Shown: one piece after another, positions 7,655 through 18,700 of the stretch
Layout: each line of letters begins with the position of its first letter
Numbering within the stretch: the first letter of the stretch is position 1
Assembly: GCF_003122385.1 (NCBI RefSeq)
Contig: NZ_CP029255.1
Location: forward strand, 5,208,001 to 5,272,000
Direction: 5' to 3'
Length of the DNA: 64,000 bases
From: Flavobacterium crocinum
GTDB lineage: Bacteria; Bacteroidota; Bacteroidia; Flavobacteriales; Flavobacteriaceae
Notes under the pieces: generated by a model
The model's database searches: none
What the model was told of the DNA's origin: nothing
The model's input: only the letters and a program-made list of their open reading frames with translations
Position numbers and translations under genes: made by a program

Positions 7655-8776
7655 TTATTTAATTGCGTCCTGAATACTGATTTTTTCTCCGTCTTTGGTA
7701 GCTACTAAAAAAGCTGCGCCATATCCTTTACCTTTAGCCTCTTGCAAGAATTTTTGTGCTGTTTCGTAACTGGAAGTTTCTTCGTAGAAATATTTATAAA
7801 TATTATTTTCATATACCATTGATACATTTTTCAGTCCCTTAAAATTTTTAGGTTCCAATGGTGTTTTTTTTATACTTGCAATAAGCTGTACTTTAAAAAA
7901 TGTTCCTTTTGGTCCATTTTTCGCAACAGCAACCGGAGTAGTTGTTTTCGGTTTTGCAGGAGTAGTATCTCTTATGGGCCGACTCTCAGGAACTTCAGTT
8001 CCTGTCCCAAAGTATTCTCTTTTATAACTTAAAATAGCTTCGGCAATCGCTCTCGCTATATCGTCTTGTCCTTCTTCAGAATTTAAAATATTTCCTTCTG
8101 TCGGATTCGAAACAAAACCTGTCTCAACCAAAACTCTAGGCATATAAGCTTTATGAAGCACCATAAAAGGAGCTTGTTTAACACCTCCCTGGCGAAGTTT
8201 TTTTCCTAACTTTTCAAAATTATCTTCAATTTTAGTTGCAAGCGAAATACTATTATCCAAATATTCTTCCTGCATTAATGTCATTCCAATCATTGATTCC
8301 GGAGAATTTGGATCATATCCTTCATATTTACGTTTATAATCTTTTTCCAACGTAATTACGGAGTTCTCTTTTTTTGCAGCCTCAAGGTTAGAAGCAACTT
8401 TACTTAGACCCATTACATAAGTTTCAGTTCCGTCTGCAGCGGTATTTTTATTGGCATTACAGTGAATAGATACAAAAATATTCGAATTTGCTCTGTTTGC
8501 TATATTGGCTCTTTCAACCAAATCTATGAAAACATCTGTTTTACGGGTATAAATTACATTAACATTCGGATTAAGCTCTAAAATCTTCCCTACTTTCAAA
8601 ACAATAGCTAAAGCAATATTTTTTTCGATCCTACCACTGTAAACTGCTCCAAAGTCATGATCTCCATGTCCGGCGTCAAGTGTAACCTTAAATACATTTG
8701 ACTGACTATGAGCGCAAAAAGACAGAAATGTTAGAGATAAAGCAAATATTACCTTAAATTTGTTAATTCTATTCAT
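7655..8776 (-). CDS. N-acetylmuramoyl-L-alanine amidase (Amidase_3) with C-terminal SPOR-like region
   Basis: This enzyme cleaves the amide bond between MurNAc and the stem peptide. The start chosen is the ATG at 8776 (MNRINKF), which gives a proper signal peptide ending near HSQS; an upstream in-frame start at 8842 adds 22 residues without purpose. Zn ligands and catalytic residues are visible in DAGHGD, RIEKN, SIHCNA and VETGF. A Pro/Thr/Lys linker follows, then about 80 residues resembling a SPOR fold (FKVQLIAS), which binds denuded glycan at division sites. It is divergent from the LptD-like gene and heads the MCE/Fe-S operon. Confidence 0.88.
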   Translation of the reverse strand: MNRINKFKVIFALSLTFLSFCAHSQSNVFKVTLDAGHGDHDFGAVYSGRIEKNIALAIVLKVGKILELNPNVNVIYTRKTDVFIDLVERANIANRANSNIFVSIHCNANKNTAADGTETYVMGLSKVASNLEAAKKENSVITLEKDYKRKYEGYDPNSPESMIGMTLMQEEYLDNSISLATKIEDNFEKLGKKLRQGGVKQAPFMVLHKAYMPRVLVETGFVSNPTEGNILNSEEGQDDIARAIAEAILSYKREYFGTGTEVPESRPIRDTTPAKPKTTTPVAVAKNGPKGTFFKVQLIASIKKTPLEPKNFKGLKNVSMVYENNIYKYFYEETSSYETAQKFLQEAKGKGYGAAFLVATKDGEKISIQDAIK

Positions 8777-8830
8777 AAATCTAAAAGTTAATTTTAATAA
8801 AATGCAGCTGTTATAATTTTTAGAATTGAT

Positions 8831-8838
8831 TATTTTTG
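8831..8838 (+). promoter_or_regulatory. Candidate -7 box for the LptD-like gene
   Basis: TATTTTTG matches TAnnTTTG. If used, transcription starts near 8844. That rules out the TTG at 8826 as the start codon and supports a start at 8859 or 8910. Confidence 0.35.
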
Positions 8839-8909
8839 CCAAAAAATTATATGTAAGTTTGACATGTCAAAAAACACGCCATAATTTTACAAAAATAGCA
8901 TTTAAACCT

Positions 8910-11555
8910 TTGCATACAAACTTATTTAATATCGTTTTAATATCATTTTTCCTAACTATAGGTTGTGGTAATTTATATTCGCAAGAAATAAAAAACAAAA
9001 AAAAGCCTTTACCTGCTGTAAAACAAACAGATAAAGAAACTCCCGCAATTACAGACACTATAAAACTGGATACGGTAAAACCCAAAAAGACTTTTTTGGA
9101 CGGAAAAGTTCGATATAAGGCAAAAGATTACGCTAAAATTGATCAGAAGAAAAAACTGATTACTTTATACAATGAGGCCGAATTATACTATAAAGATGTT
9201 GAATTAAAATCGGGGATAATTGTACTTAACTACGAAAAAGATGAAGTTTATGCAGGAAGAATTAAAGATTCTACCGGTGTTTTAACTCAATATCCTAATT
9301 TCAAACAAGGTTCTAATGAAGTACAGCCTGATTCTATTCGCTTTAACTTCAAAACAAAAAAGGCTTTAATCTATAATTCCAGAACCAAACAGGGGGAATT
9401 AAACATAAAAGCAGCGGTTACTAAAAAAGAGAATGATTCTGTTTATTACTTAAAAAGCGCCCGTATTACAACAGCTACTGATATTGATCACCCTGAGTAT
9501 TACTTTCAAACACGAAAAATAAAATTTGTTCCCGGAAAAAAGATTGTAACCGGTCTTACTAACCTTGTAATTGCAGATGTACCTACACCTCTGGCGCTAC
9601 CTTACGGTTACTTTCCTTTGAGTCAGGAAAAAAGCGTTTCAGGAATCATAGTTCCAAGTTATAATGATTCGAATACAAGAGGTTTCTCCCTTCAGAACGG
9701 AGGTTATTATTTTGCTTTAAGCGACAATTACGACTTAACGGTTCTTGGAGATTATTACACTAACGGAAGTTACGCCATGCGTTTTGAATCGGCTTATGCT
9801 ACAAGATACAAATACCGTGGGAATGTTAATATTCGTTTTGAAAACTTAATCAGTAGTGAACGTGGATATCCTGACTATTCTAAACAAGGAATTTACAATA
9901 TTCAGTGGTCGCATTCTAAAGACACTAAATCGAATCCAAATTCCAGTTTTTCTGCATCGGTTAACATGGGTAGTAGTAAATACTTCAAACAATCTATCAA
10001 CCAGGCCAATATCGGATCTAATCTGAACAATACTTTAAGTTCATCGATCAACTATAACAAAACTTTTAACACAATCCCGGGATCCCGTATTTCATTATCT
10101 GCAACCCATAGTCAGAATACACAGACCGAAGATATCATCATGACACTACCGTCTTTACAGGGAAGCATTGACCGTGTATATCCATTCGTTGGAAAAAATG
10201 GTGTAAAAAAAGGATTCATCAAAAACATCAACTTACAGTATAATGTAAGTGGTAAGAACTACTTTAAAACCAAAGATTCTTTATTTTTTAAACCGCAAAT
10301 GTTTCAGGATGCGCAATTAGGAATGCAGCATACTATCCCGCTTAGTACAAACTTTAAGATTTTCAAATACTTTAGTGCGGGAGCTTCAACCACTTACCAG
10401 GAAACCTGGGTTAATAAAACGATAAGTAAAGCTTACGATTCTTCTACAGGAAAAGTAGAATCTACTACCACAAATGGTTTTGATTCGTTTAGAACCTATA
10501 ACTTTAGCACCAACTTAGGTACAACTATTTACGGAACTTTCAATTTTGGTGATGACAAAAGAATTCAATCAATAAGACACGTTATGCGTCCAAGTATAAC
10601 CTATGCTTATACTCCAAGTTTTGAGCGTTATTACGACACTTATGCCGTAGATGCATCCGGAACCATTACTACAGAATATACTCGTTTTGAGAACGGTCTT
10701 TTCGGGCAACCAGGAAAAGACAACTCTAACATTGTTGGTTTTGCTCTTAGCAATACTTTCGAAGCCAAAGTAAGAGACCGAGACAGCACAAAAACAGAGC
10801 CTAAAAAAATAATGCTGTTAAACAATTTAAACTTTAGCACAAGTTATAACTTCAATGCTGACGGAAAATCAACATTTGCATGGCAACCTATTCTAGTTAG
10901 TGGTGGAACACAGTTTTTTGACAATAAAATGAACATGAACTTTGGCGCCACATTAGACCCTTATGCTCTTGATAGCGGAAATAACAGAATCAACATGTTT
11001 AATATTGATAATGGCGGAAGTTTATTCAGATTAACCAGCGCAAACGTAACGGTTAACTATTCCTTTTCAAACAAGGGGACCGGCAAAGAAAAAAACACCC
11101 AAAGCCAGCGGAATGGAGGTCGAAATGATGATTTATTCGGAACCAATACTGACTTAAACGACAGCAGAAACAGTCAGTTTGCCAATGAACCGGAGAAAGA
11201 AGATGTTATTACAGAGTTTTTTAATTCTAAAATCCCATGGGATATGACATTAGCTTATTCCCTTACTTATTCCAACACAACACGACAAAATCAAATATCG
11301 GGTAACTCGCTTATGATTTCTATTAATACCGATATTACTCCTAAATGGAAAGGCGGTGTTTCTACCGGTTATGATTTTGTGCAAAAAGGAGTTACTTTTA
11401 CTCAATTCCGTTTTGAAAGAGACTTGTTGAGCTGGAGAATGGCATTTAACTGGCAACCTTTAGGGACAAACTCAAACTGGAATTTCTTTATTGGAATTAA
11501 ATCCGGTATGCTTAGCGATATCAAATGGAACAAACGAAGCGTTTCAAACCGATAA
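8910..11555 (+). CDS. LptD-like LPS-assembly outer-membrane protein
   Basis: The frame is open from a TTG at 8826, but there is no ATG before the signal sequence. I choose the TTG at 8910, which gives a good signal peptide ending near NLYSQ. The remaining ~855 residues have an OstA-like N-terminal region (KDVELKSGIIVLNYEKDEVYAG style beta-jellyroll) and then long amphipathic strands rich in Tyr, Asn, Ser and Thr. That layout fits LptD, which inserts lipopolysaccharide in the outer leaflet. There is an acidic Asn/Asp-rich insert near residues 750-780. It is followed 28 bases later by ridA. The Bacteroidota form is divergent from proteobacterial LptD, so the role is inferred from family layout. 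Confidence 0.78.
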   Translation: MHTNLFNIVLISFFLTIGCGNLYSQEIKNKKKPLPAVKQTDKETPAITDTIKLDTVKPKKTFLDGKVRYKAKDYAKIDQKKKLITLYNEAELYYKDVELKSGIIVLNYEKDEVYAGRIKDSTGVLTQYPNFKQGSNEVQPDSIRFNFKTKKALIYNSRTKQGELNIKAAVTKKENDSVYYLKSARITTATDIDHPEYYFQTRKIKFVPGKKIVTGLTNLVIADVPTPLALPYGYFPLSQEKSVSGIIVPSYNDSNTRGFSLQNGGYYFALSDNYDLTVLGDYYTNGSYAMRFESAYATRYKYRGNVNIRFENLISSERGYPDYSKQGIYNIQWSHSKDTKSNPNSSFSASVNMGSSKYFKQSINQANIGSNLNNTLSSSINYNKTFNTIPGSRISLSATHSQNTQTEDIIMTLPSLQGSIDRVYPFVGKNGVKKGFIKNINLQYNVSGKNYFKTKDSLFFKPQMFQDAQLGMQHTIPLSTNFKIFKYFSAGASTTYQETWVNKTISKAYDSSTGKVESTTTNGFDSFRTYNFSTNLGTTIYGTFNFGDDKRIQSIRHVMRPSITYAYTPSFERYYDTYAVDASGTITTEYTRFENGLFGQPGKDNSNIVGFALSNTFEAKVRDRDSTKTEPKKIMLLNNLNFSTSYNFNADGKSTFAWQPILVSGGTQFFDNKMNMNFGATLDPYALDSGNNRINMFNIDNGGSLFRLTSANVTVNYSFSNKGTGKEKNTQSQRNGGRNDDLFGTNTDLNDSRNSQFANEPEKEDVITEFFNSKIPWDMTLAYSLTYSNTTRQNQISGNSLMISINTDITPKWKGGVSTGYDFVQKGVTFTQFRFERDLLSWRMAFNWQPLGTNSNWNFFIGIKSGMLSDIKWNKRSVSNR

Positions 11556-11583
11556 ACTACTTTCGAACCAAAATCCTTTCATT

Positions 11584-11964
11584 ATGAAAAAAATAATTTT
11601 TACCGAGAAAGCTCCGGCTCCAATCGGGCCTTACAATCAAGCCGTATTATCAGGAAACACACTTTATGCTTCCGGACAAATTGCAATCAATCCTGAGTCA
11701 GGAGAATTGATTACAGAGAACATCAACGATGAAACAAATCAGGTTATGAAAAATATTGCTGCTATTCTTGAAGCAGCAGGAATGACTTTTGAAAACGTTG
11801 TAAAATCAACTATTTTCATCATGGACATGAATAATTTTGGAGCAATTAATACCGTTTACGGATCTTATTTTAACGAAAAAACCGCTCCAGCTCGTGAAAC
11901 GGTTCAAGTGGCTTGTTTGCCAAAAAATGTAAATGTTGAGATTTCTATAATTGCTGTGCAATAG
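11584..11964 (+). CDS. ridA: RidA-family reactive enamine/imine deaminase
   Basis: This 126-residue protein matches RidA (YjgF/YER057c/UK114), a cytosolic trimer that hydrolyses reactive 2-aminoacrylate formed by PLP enzymes. The start is the ATG at 11584 (MKKIIFTEKAPAPIGPYNQAV). Conserved pieces include GPYNQAV, YASGQI, and PARETVQV with the catalytic Arg, followed by the VEISIIAV end. It sits 28 bases after the LptD-like gene, so it may be co-transcribed with it. Its last 20 bases overlap the end of mgsA on the opposite strand. Confidence 0.92.
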   Translation: MKKIIFTEKAPAPIGPYNQAVLSGNTLYASGQIAINPESGELITENINDETNQVMKNIAAILEAAGMTFENVVKSTIFIMDMNNFGAINTVYGSYFNEKTAPARETVQVACLPKNVNVEISIIAVQ

Positions 11965-12319
11965 CATCTAATAATAATTGTGCCGTTGCTTCATTGGTTG
12001 CCAGCGGCACATTATGCACATCGCAAACACGAATCAGCATATTAATATCTGCCTCATGCGGATGGCTTGATAAAGGATCTTTAAAAAAGAAAACCATTTG
12101 CGTAATTCCTTCCGCTACTCTGCCGGCAATCTGCGCATCACCACCAAGAGGCCCAGAAAGCATTCTTTGAGTTTTAAAACCCGCTGCTTCCGCTTTTCCT
12201 CCCGTAGTTCCTGTACCAATCAATCTTATCTTTTCATTGTGCAAAATCGCTTCATTTTTGATTAAAAAATCAATTAAATCTGCTTTTTTCCCATCATGAG
12301 CGATAATGGCAATTTCCAT
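11945..12319 (-). CDS. mgsA: Methylglyoxal synthase
   Basis: MgsA converts dihydroxyacetone phosphate to methylglyoxal and phosphate, a bypass of lower glycolysis. The start is the ATG at 12319 (MEIAIIAHDGKK); an upstream start at 12355 would overlap the preceding gene. The family motifs are GTGTTGG, SGPLGGDAQIAG and DPLSSHPHEADI, with catalytic Asp and His in these stretches. At 124 residues it is somewhat shorter than the E. coli enzyme (152), lacking the C-terminal tail. It follows the kinase gene by 10 bases. The 3' end overlaps ridA tail-to-tail by 20 bases. Confidence 0.92.
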   Translation of the reverse strand: MEIAIIAHDGKKADLIDFLIKNEAILHNEKIRLIGTGTTGGKAEAAGFKTQRMLSGPLGGDAQIAGRVAEGITQMVFFFKDPLSSHPHEADINMLIRVCDVHNVPLATNEATAQLLLDAIAQQL

Positions 12320-12329
12320 AAAACCAGAA

Positions 12330-13181
12330 CTATTGATTAGCGACATGGTAAGCAATTAATCCATCAATAGGTCTTCTTAAAACATTACCTAATTGAAGTT
12401 CATATTTATCAAAAGTCTCTTGTAATTCATCTTTCAAATAGAAAGCAATAGAACCTACAAAATGTACCGGAACTTCTTTACAGTTATCGAATTGTTTAAT
12501 GTAATTCTTAACGAAAGATTTCATTCCTTTAAAAATAATTTTTCTGCAGAACTCAGTGTCTTTGTGCTTAATCAAAAACTTAGCGTAAGTTGCTAAATAA
12601 GCATTTGGATTTGGTTCTTTATATAATTTGTTTTTAATAAAATCCGGATCAACGTCATACTCTTTTTCAAGTTCAACAGCCAATTCTTTAGGCATTTTAT
12701 TAAAATAGTATTTTCTGATTAATTCTTTTCCAAAAACGTTTCCACTACAGTCATCCATAACGATATATCCTAATGACTGCACTTTTTGGTGCAATACTTT
12801 TCCATCAAAGTAACTGCAGTTAGATCCTGTTCCTAAAATAGAAACAATTGCCTCCTGTCCTTTTGGAGTTGTAGCATAAACAGCAGCATAAGTATCTTCC
12901 TGAACGTCAACAATAGCATTAGAGAAATACTCCTGAAAGACTTGCTTCAAATATTCTTTCATTCTGTCTGTTCCACATCCTGCTCCGTAAAAGAATAAGT
13001 GTGTAGCATTTTTTTTGTTTTGTAAAATATCAAAACGGTCGTTCAATCTTGAAACGATTTCCGGTCCGTCCAGAATTTCAGGATTCAATCCTAAAGTTTG
13101 TGTCGTGAACAATACTTTTCCATTATCATCAATTGCAATCCAATCGGCTTTAGTAGATCCACTGTCAACTATTAATTTCAT
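12330..13181 (-). CDS. BadF/BadG-family sugar kinase, N-acetylglucosamine-kinase-like
   Basis: This 283-residue ASKHA-fold ATPase has the phosphate-1 loop VDSGSTKADW at its start and an LGTGSNCSYFDG phosphate-2 motif near residue 116. In Bacteroidota this family is usually annotated as N-acetylglucosamine kinase, which would feed GlcNAc-6-phosphate into amino-sugar metabolism. The exact sugar is not provable from sequence. It is separated from gapA by a strong terminator, so it needs its own promoter, and it is probably co-transcribed with mgsA. The neighbourhood (pfkA, gapA, mgsA) is all central carbon metabolism. Confidence 0.8.
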   Translation of the reverse strand: MKLIVDSGSTKADWIAIDDNGKVLFTTQTLGLNPEILDGPEIVSRLNDRFDILQNKKNATHLFFYGAGCGTDRMKEYLKQVFQEYFSNAIVDVQEDTYAAVYATTPKGQEAIVSILGTGSNCSYFDGKVLHQKVQSLGYIVMDDCSGNVFGKELIRKYYFNKMPKELAVELEKEYDVDPDFIKNKLYKEPNPNAYLATYAKFLIKHKDTEFCRKIIFKGMKSFVKNYIKQFDNCKEVPVHFVGSIAFYLKDELQETFDKYELQLGNVLRRPIDGLIAYHVANQ

Positions 13182-13265
13182 TTCGTTTAGTTTTTGGGAT
13201 TAGGTTTCTCTATTTTTAATTTAAAAGTGTACTTTTTACATTAATTATAGAGGTAACAAAATAAG

Positions 13266-13295
13266 AAAATCCCGTTACTTACATAACGGGATTTT
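13266..13295 (-). terminator. Hairpin terminator of gapA
   Basis: aaaatcccgtta (13266-13277) pairs perfectly with taacgggatttt (13284-13295) around a six-base loop, 16 bases past the gapA stop. A T-rich stretch follows on the minus strand. Confidence 0.85.
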
Positions 13296-13311
13296 GCAAA
13301 AATATATATTA

Positions 13312-14349
<1,038 letters not shown>

Positions 14350-14411
14350 CTATTTCAAAGTCTAATTTCCTCACAATAAACTTCTCTCTATTTTTAAACT
14401 TTTTATATGAA

Positions 14412-15398
14412 TTATGTAGACATAATGTCTGACACTCTTAATAACTCTCTATCAATTTCTGATTTTCCTTTAATAGCTTGTTCAAGTGGCGTTAAAATCA
14501 CTTTATCTTCTTTAAGACCAACCATATAATTAGATTTTCCTTCTAATAATGATTCTACAGCTTTTACACCTAAACGGCTTGCTAAAACACGGTCAAAACA
14601 AGATGGTGAACCACCACGCTGCATATGTCCTAAAACAGATACTCTAACATCGTACTCCGGTAAATTAGCTTCAACATAATCTTTTAATTCGAATACGTTT
14701 TTACCAATTTTATCTCCTTCTGCAATAACCACGATACTAGATGATTTTCCTGATGCTTTACTCTTTTGTAGTGAATCTAAAAGACGATCTAAACCAAGAT
14801 CTTCTTCAGGAATAAGAATTTCTTCAGCACCTGCACCGATTCCGGCATTAAGTGCAATGTGACCTGCATCTCTACCCATAACCTCTACAAAGAACAAACG
14901 GTTATGTGAACTTGCAGTATCTCTAATTTTATCAATACAGTCAACAACAGTATTTAAAGCAGTATCATAACCAAGTGTAAAACTTGTACCATAGATATCA
15001 TTATCGATTGTACCGGGAATTCCTATTACAGGAAAATTGTATTCTGAGTTGAAGATTAAACCTCCAGTAAAACTTCCGTCTCCACCAATTACAACCAAAG
15101 CATCAATTCCAGCTTTCAAAAGGTTTTCGTGGGCTTTTTTTCTACCTTCCGGTGTTCTAAAGTCAACAGAACGAGCCGATTTTAAAATCGTTCCTCCTTT
15201 ATTTACAATATTATTTACGCTTCGAGGGCCCATTTCTTTAAAATCACCTTCGATCATTCCTTGATACCCTCTATAAATCCCTACGCATTCTATATTATGA
15301 TAAGCACATGTTCGAACAACTGATCGTATTGCAGCATTCATTCCTGGTGAGTCTCCTCCTGAGGTAAGAACACCTACTTTTTTTATTGTTTTTGACAT
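14412..15398 (-). CDS. pfkA: ATP-dependent 6-phosphofructokinase
   Basis: This enzyme phosphorylates fructose-6-phosphate in glycolysis. The 328 residues match bacterial PfkA. Motifs are TSGGDSPGMNAAIR near the start, VIGGDGSFTGG (ATP/Mg binding), PGTIDNDI with the catalytic Asp, EVMGRDAGHIA and GHMQRGGSPS. GGDGS, rather than GGDDT, indicates ATP rather than pyrophosphate as phosphoryl donor. The start is the ATG at 15398. gapA follows 95 bases downstream and no hairpin separates them, so the two may share a message. Confidence 0.96.
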   Translation of the reverse strand: MSKTIKKVGVLTSGGDSPGMNAAIRSVVRTCAYHNIECVGIYRGYQGMIEGDFKEMGPRSVNNIVNKGGTILKSARSVDFRTPEGRKKAHENLLKAGIDALVVIGGDGSFTGGLIFNSEYNFPVIGIPGTIDNDIYGTSFTLGYDTALNTVVDCIDKIRDTASSHNRLFFVEVMGRDAGHIALNAGIGAGAEEILIPEEDLGLDRLLDSLQKSKASGKSSSIVVIAEGDKIGKNVFELKDYVEANLPEYDVRVSVLGHMQRGGSPSCFDRVLASRLGVKAVESLLEGKSNYMVGLKEDKVILTPLEQAIKGKSEIDRELLRVSDIMST

Positions 15399-15708
15399 TA
15401 TTTAAGTATTAAAGTTGTAAAATTAGCAAACATTCACCAGTTTTCTCGTTATGTTTATTATAAATTAATAAAATATGTTAAATTCAAACGTTTTCGTTAA
15501 TAAGTTTTTTGATGGTAAAAATTTCATTTAAAATAATAAAAGGCCAGTTTTTTAATTAAATCATCAAAATTAACAATACCCAAATGAAGTGTTATAAAAA
15601 TCGGATTTTCGTCCCAAAACAAAAATTCTTTTTTAGAGCCCCTAATTTAGCACAAAAAAAACCATTATGAGAATAATGGTTTTATAAATGTATATTTTTA
15701 ACAAAGTG
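15399..15708. other. Intergenic region between pfkA and the tamB-like gene
   Basis: No gene is seen here. The part next to 15398 must hold the pfkA promoter, but I find no exact TAnnTTTG box. The part next to 15708 holds the tamB terminator hairpin. Confidence 0.5.
15658..15683 (-). terminator. Hairpin terminator of the tamB-like gene
   Basis: An 11-bp stem (aaaaccattat, 15658-15668, with ataatggtttt, 15673-15683) closes on a four-base loop and is followed by a T run on the minus strand. It lies about 25 bases past the stop at 15709. Confidence 0.85.
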
Positions 15709-18700
15709 TTAATAATCATTGTCATCGGGAATTACACCCTGATTATTGTGAGGTTCCTGATGTTTCTTCTTTTCCTCTTCTTTTTTCTTCTTCTCTTCCT
15801 CTTTTTCCGCTTTCTTTTTATTCTTCTCGGCTTCTTTTTTACTTGTAAAATTCACAAAGTCAGGATTTAAGTACGAATCCTGAACATCATTAGATGAATT
15901 TTTTACCGCTTTTTCAATTTTATGATTTTTAAACAACTTGTTTACCAGCTCACTAAAGGTATCAAAATCTACTTCGTACGAAATACCGACTCCCTGAGTA
16001 TAACCAATTCCCTGTCCTATATAATTAATATCATTTTCTTTATTAAACAATCTAAGATTCATTGTACCATCCTCATTGACACGATACAAAATTTCGATAT
16101 CTCCCACAATTGCAGATTCATTTACACCTCCAACCGGAACACCAAGCTTACCATTGATTGTAATTCTTTCGTTAACCTGAGAAGAAATATTCGCCACAAA
16201 CTGACCATCAACTTCCTGCCCCATTCTTCTGTCTGCCGCAATGTAATTCAAATCGATATTTACTTTATCATTATCCGATTTTATAATACCCCCCAACAAA
16301 CTTGAAGCGGTTTCTGTCAGCGTTCCTGAAAAATCTCCCTGACTAAATCCATCTGTACTCATAAACGAACCTGTAGACAATAAATACAAAGCCTGGGTTT
16401 GACGAATATCTTTATCGTCTAACTTATATTGTATCTCCGATTTAAGAACATTACTTACAGAAGGAAACTGAATATCAAAATTAGGCTCCGGACTTGCTAA
16501 ATCCCCTCTTAGTCCAATAACAACTTCAACAGGAACTTTTTTATTGAATGAAGAAGTATTATCTAAAAGCACAGCAGGATTGGCCTGAGTTTTATAAACT
16601 GCTTCCAGATTTAACTGGGCACGCATCGGGTTCCCTTCCCAAATAATAGAACCTCCTTTTTTAACCGAGAACTTTTTATCGATAAGTCCGCCGTATTTAA
16701 AATTATACGTTCCTTCGTACGCCTGGAAATCTCCCCACATATTAAATTTACCCAGTGTATTAATTTTAAACAAAAGCGATCCATACCCCTTCCCTTTCAT
16801 CCCGTGGCCAGAATTACGATCCAGGATAACCTCCACTTCAGCATCTGGAGTAATATCAAAATCAAACTCCAACTCTAGTCCGTTGTAATTTTTTGTTTTT
16901 TCGACTATACCATTTGCGAGATTGTATTTTTCTTTTGGTGTCACAAAATGAATCCAACTACTCTCTCCTACGCTCTGTGCATTATTTATCGGAATCTTGA
17001 CTTCGGTACCTTTTTCAGATTTTGCATCCACTTTAATAAATAAACTTTCGACAGGTCCTCTTATACTTGCCGATCCATTGATAAATGCCGTACCAAAATA
17101 GGCCGCATCATCACTGTCTTTAGTATCAAGAGCCAGTAATCTTTTGGAGGTAATATTCAAATCCAGTTTCCAATCGCCAAAATTCTTATGCTCGATACTT
17201 CCGTTCAGCAACCCTTTGGTTCCATATTTAGTATCTGTAAGCTGATTATTTCTAAACAGGAATTTTTCGTTCGTTAAATCAATTACAGTACGATCACTCA
17301 ATTCATAATCGGTATTTAAATACGGAATTGTCATTCCCGCTTTTTCAACATACAAACGTCCGTTGATTTCCGGTTTTTTCAGATTTCCAACAACAGCAGC
17401 GTTTCCTGAAACCGAACCACGCACATTTGACAACACATCTCCTCCGATAGTTCCTAAAGTAGCCAGATTAAATCCTTCGAGCTTTAAACTCATATCGACG
17501 ATAGTCTCCTTGTTTTCTATAGCGAAATTTCCGCTTGCTCTAAACGATTCTGTAAAGCCATTTTGTATAGACGAATTGACCGTAAATTTCCTAAAACTTT
17601 CATCTCCCGAAATATCAAAATTAAGCGTACCTAATTCTGTCTTATTCATTACCAAATGATCAATTTTGATGGAAGCCGTTGGCTGATAAACATTTTTATT
17701 CTGCTTATAATTAACACTTCCATTTAAATTACCATCAAAAACGAATTTCGAATTGACAGGCGTAATTTTATTAATATCAACATCTTCAAAATTCAGCACC
17801 AGATCTTTATAATCTTTTCCTTTAATTACTCCGTTTAAATCAATCTTCTGATTTTCGTGCGATAAAATAATATTATCAATCGTAAAGTTTTTAAAATACT
17901 GATCAAAAACAATCTGGTTATCATTTGCTGCTTCTTCGTTTAAATACCAGATATAGTCTTTAAACTTCATTTCAGATTTCTTGATTCCGACTATATTGTT
18001 TTTGTTTTTATCAATCGTATGATACAAATCCAGATTGAAATAATCCTCGCCTTCATTTCCTCCTTTAAACTCTGAACGGACAAACAGTGTATCTTTTGCC
18101 GTAACATTAATTAAATTAAAGTCACGAATCTTATAATAAGGTGTTTTTATACTATCCAATTCGACATACGCATTATAAAGAGCATTCTTATTATCAATAT
18201 TAATTCGGATATTATCGAACGTATTTTTAGCAGCTGTAATTTTTTGTGATCTAAAGCGGAATTTAAACTCTTGTAAATCAGAATCAATTTTTCCCCGAAC
18301 AACCGTAGAAGAATCGATATTAATTTCAGGATAAAGCATTTCCACTACTTTATCATAAACACGGAAATTAAATCGCAAAAACTGCCCTTTTCTAACTTTA
18401 TAAGGTTTATAATTGGTATATAAACTACCAACAGAATTCATTACCAGTTTATCCAACTGATCAAATCTGAATTTACCAACTATTTGTCCGTCAACAACAT
18501 CATTAGAGCTAATGGTGATCGTTCTTAATCGATCTGCATCAAAATTTGAACTTACAGTTACATCATCAAAAATATAGCTTGATTTTGGATTTTGATACTC
18601 AGCATCTTTTAAGTAGATATCCCCCTGTAGGTTTTCGATAGAATTCCCTGTAACCTGAACAACCACATCACCTTTGAAACGAGAAATTGAGTCCGAAACA

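Noticed and set aside
8777..8842. Upstream extension of the amidase start
   Set aside because: The extra 22 residues precede a good signal peptide and would hide it. They also reach into the promoter space of the divergent gene.
8845..8870. Sigma-70-like TTGACA/TATAAT pair on the minus strand upstream of the amidase
   Set aside because: TTGACA and TATAAT are only about 13 bases apart, and Bacteroidota use different promoter boxes.
17363..17659. 98-residue plus-strand open frame inside the tamB-like gene
   Set aside because: It lies opposite a long, clearly coding gene and has the Pro/Phe/Ser-rich composition expected of an antisense shadow.
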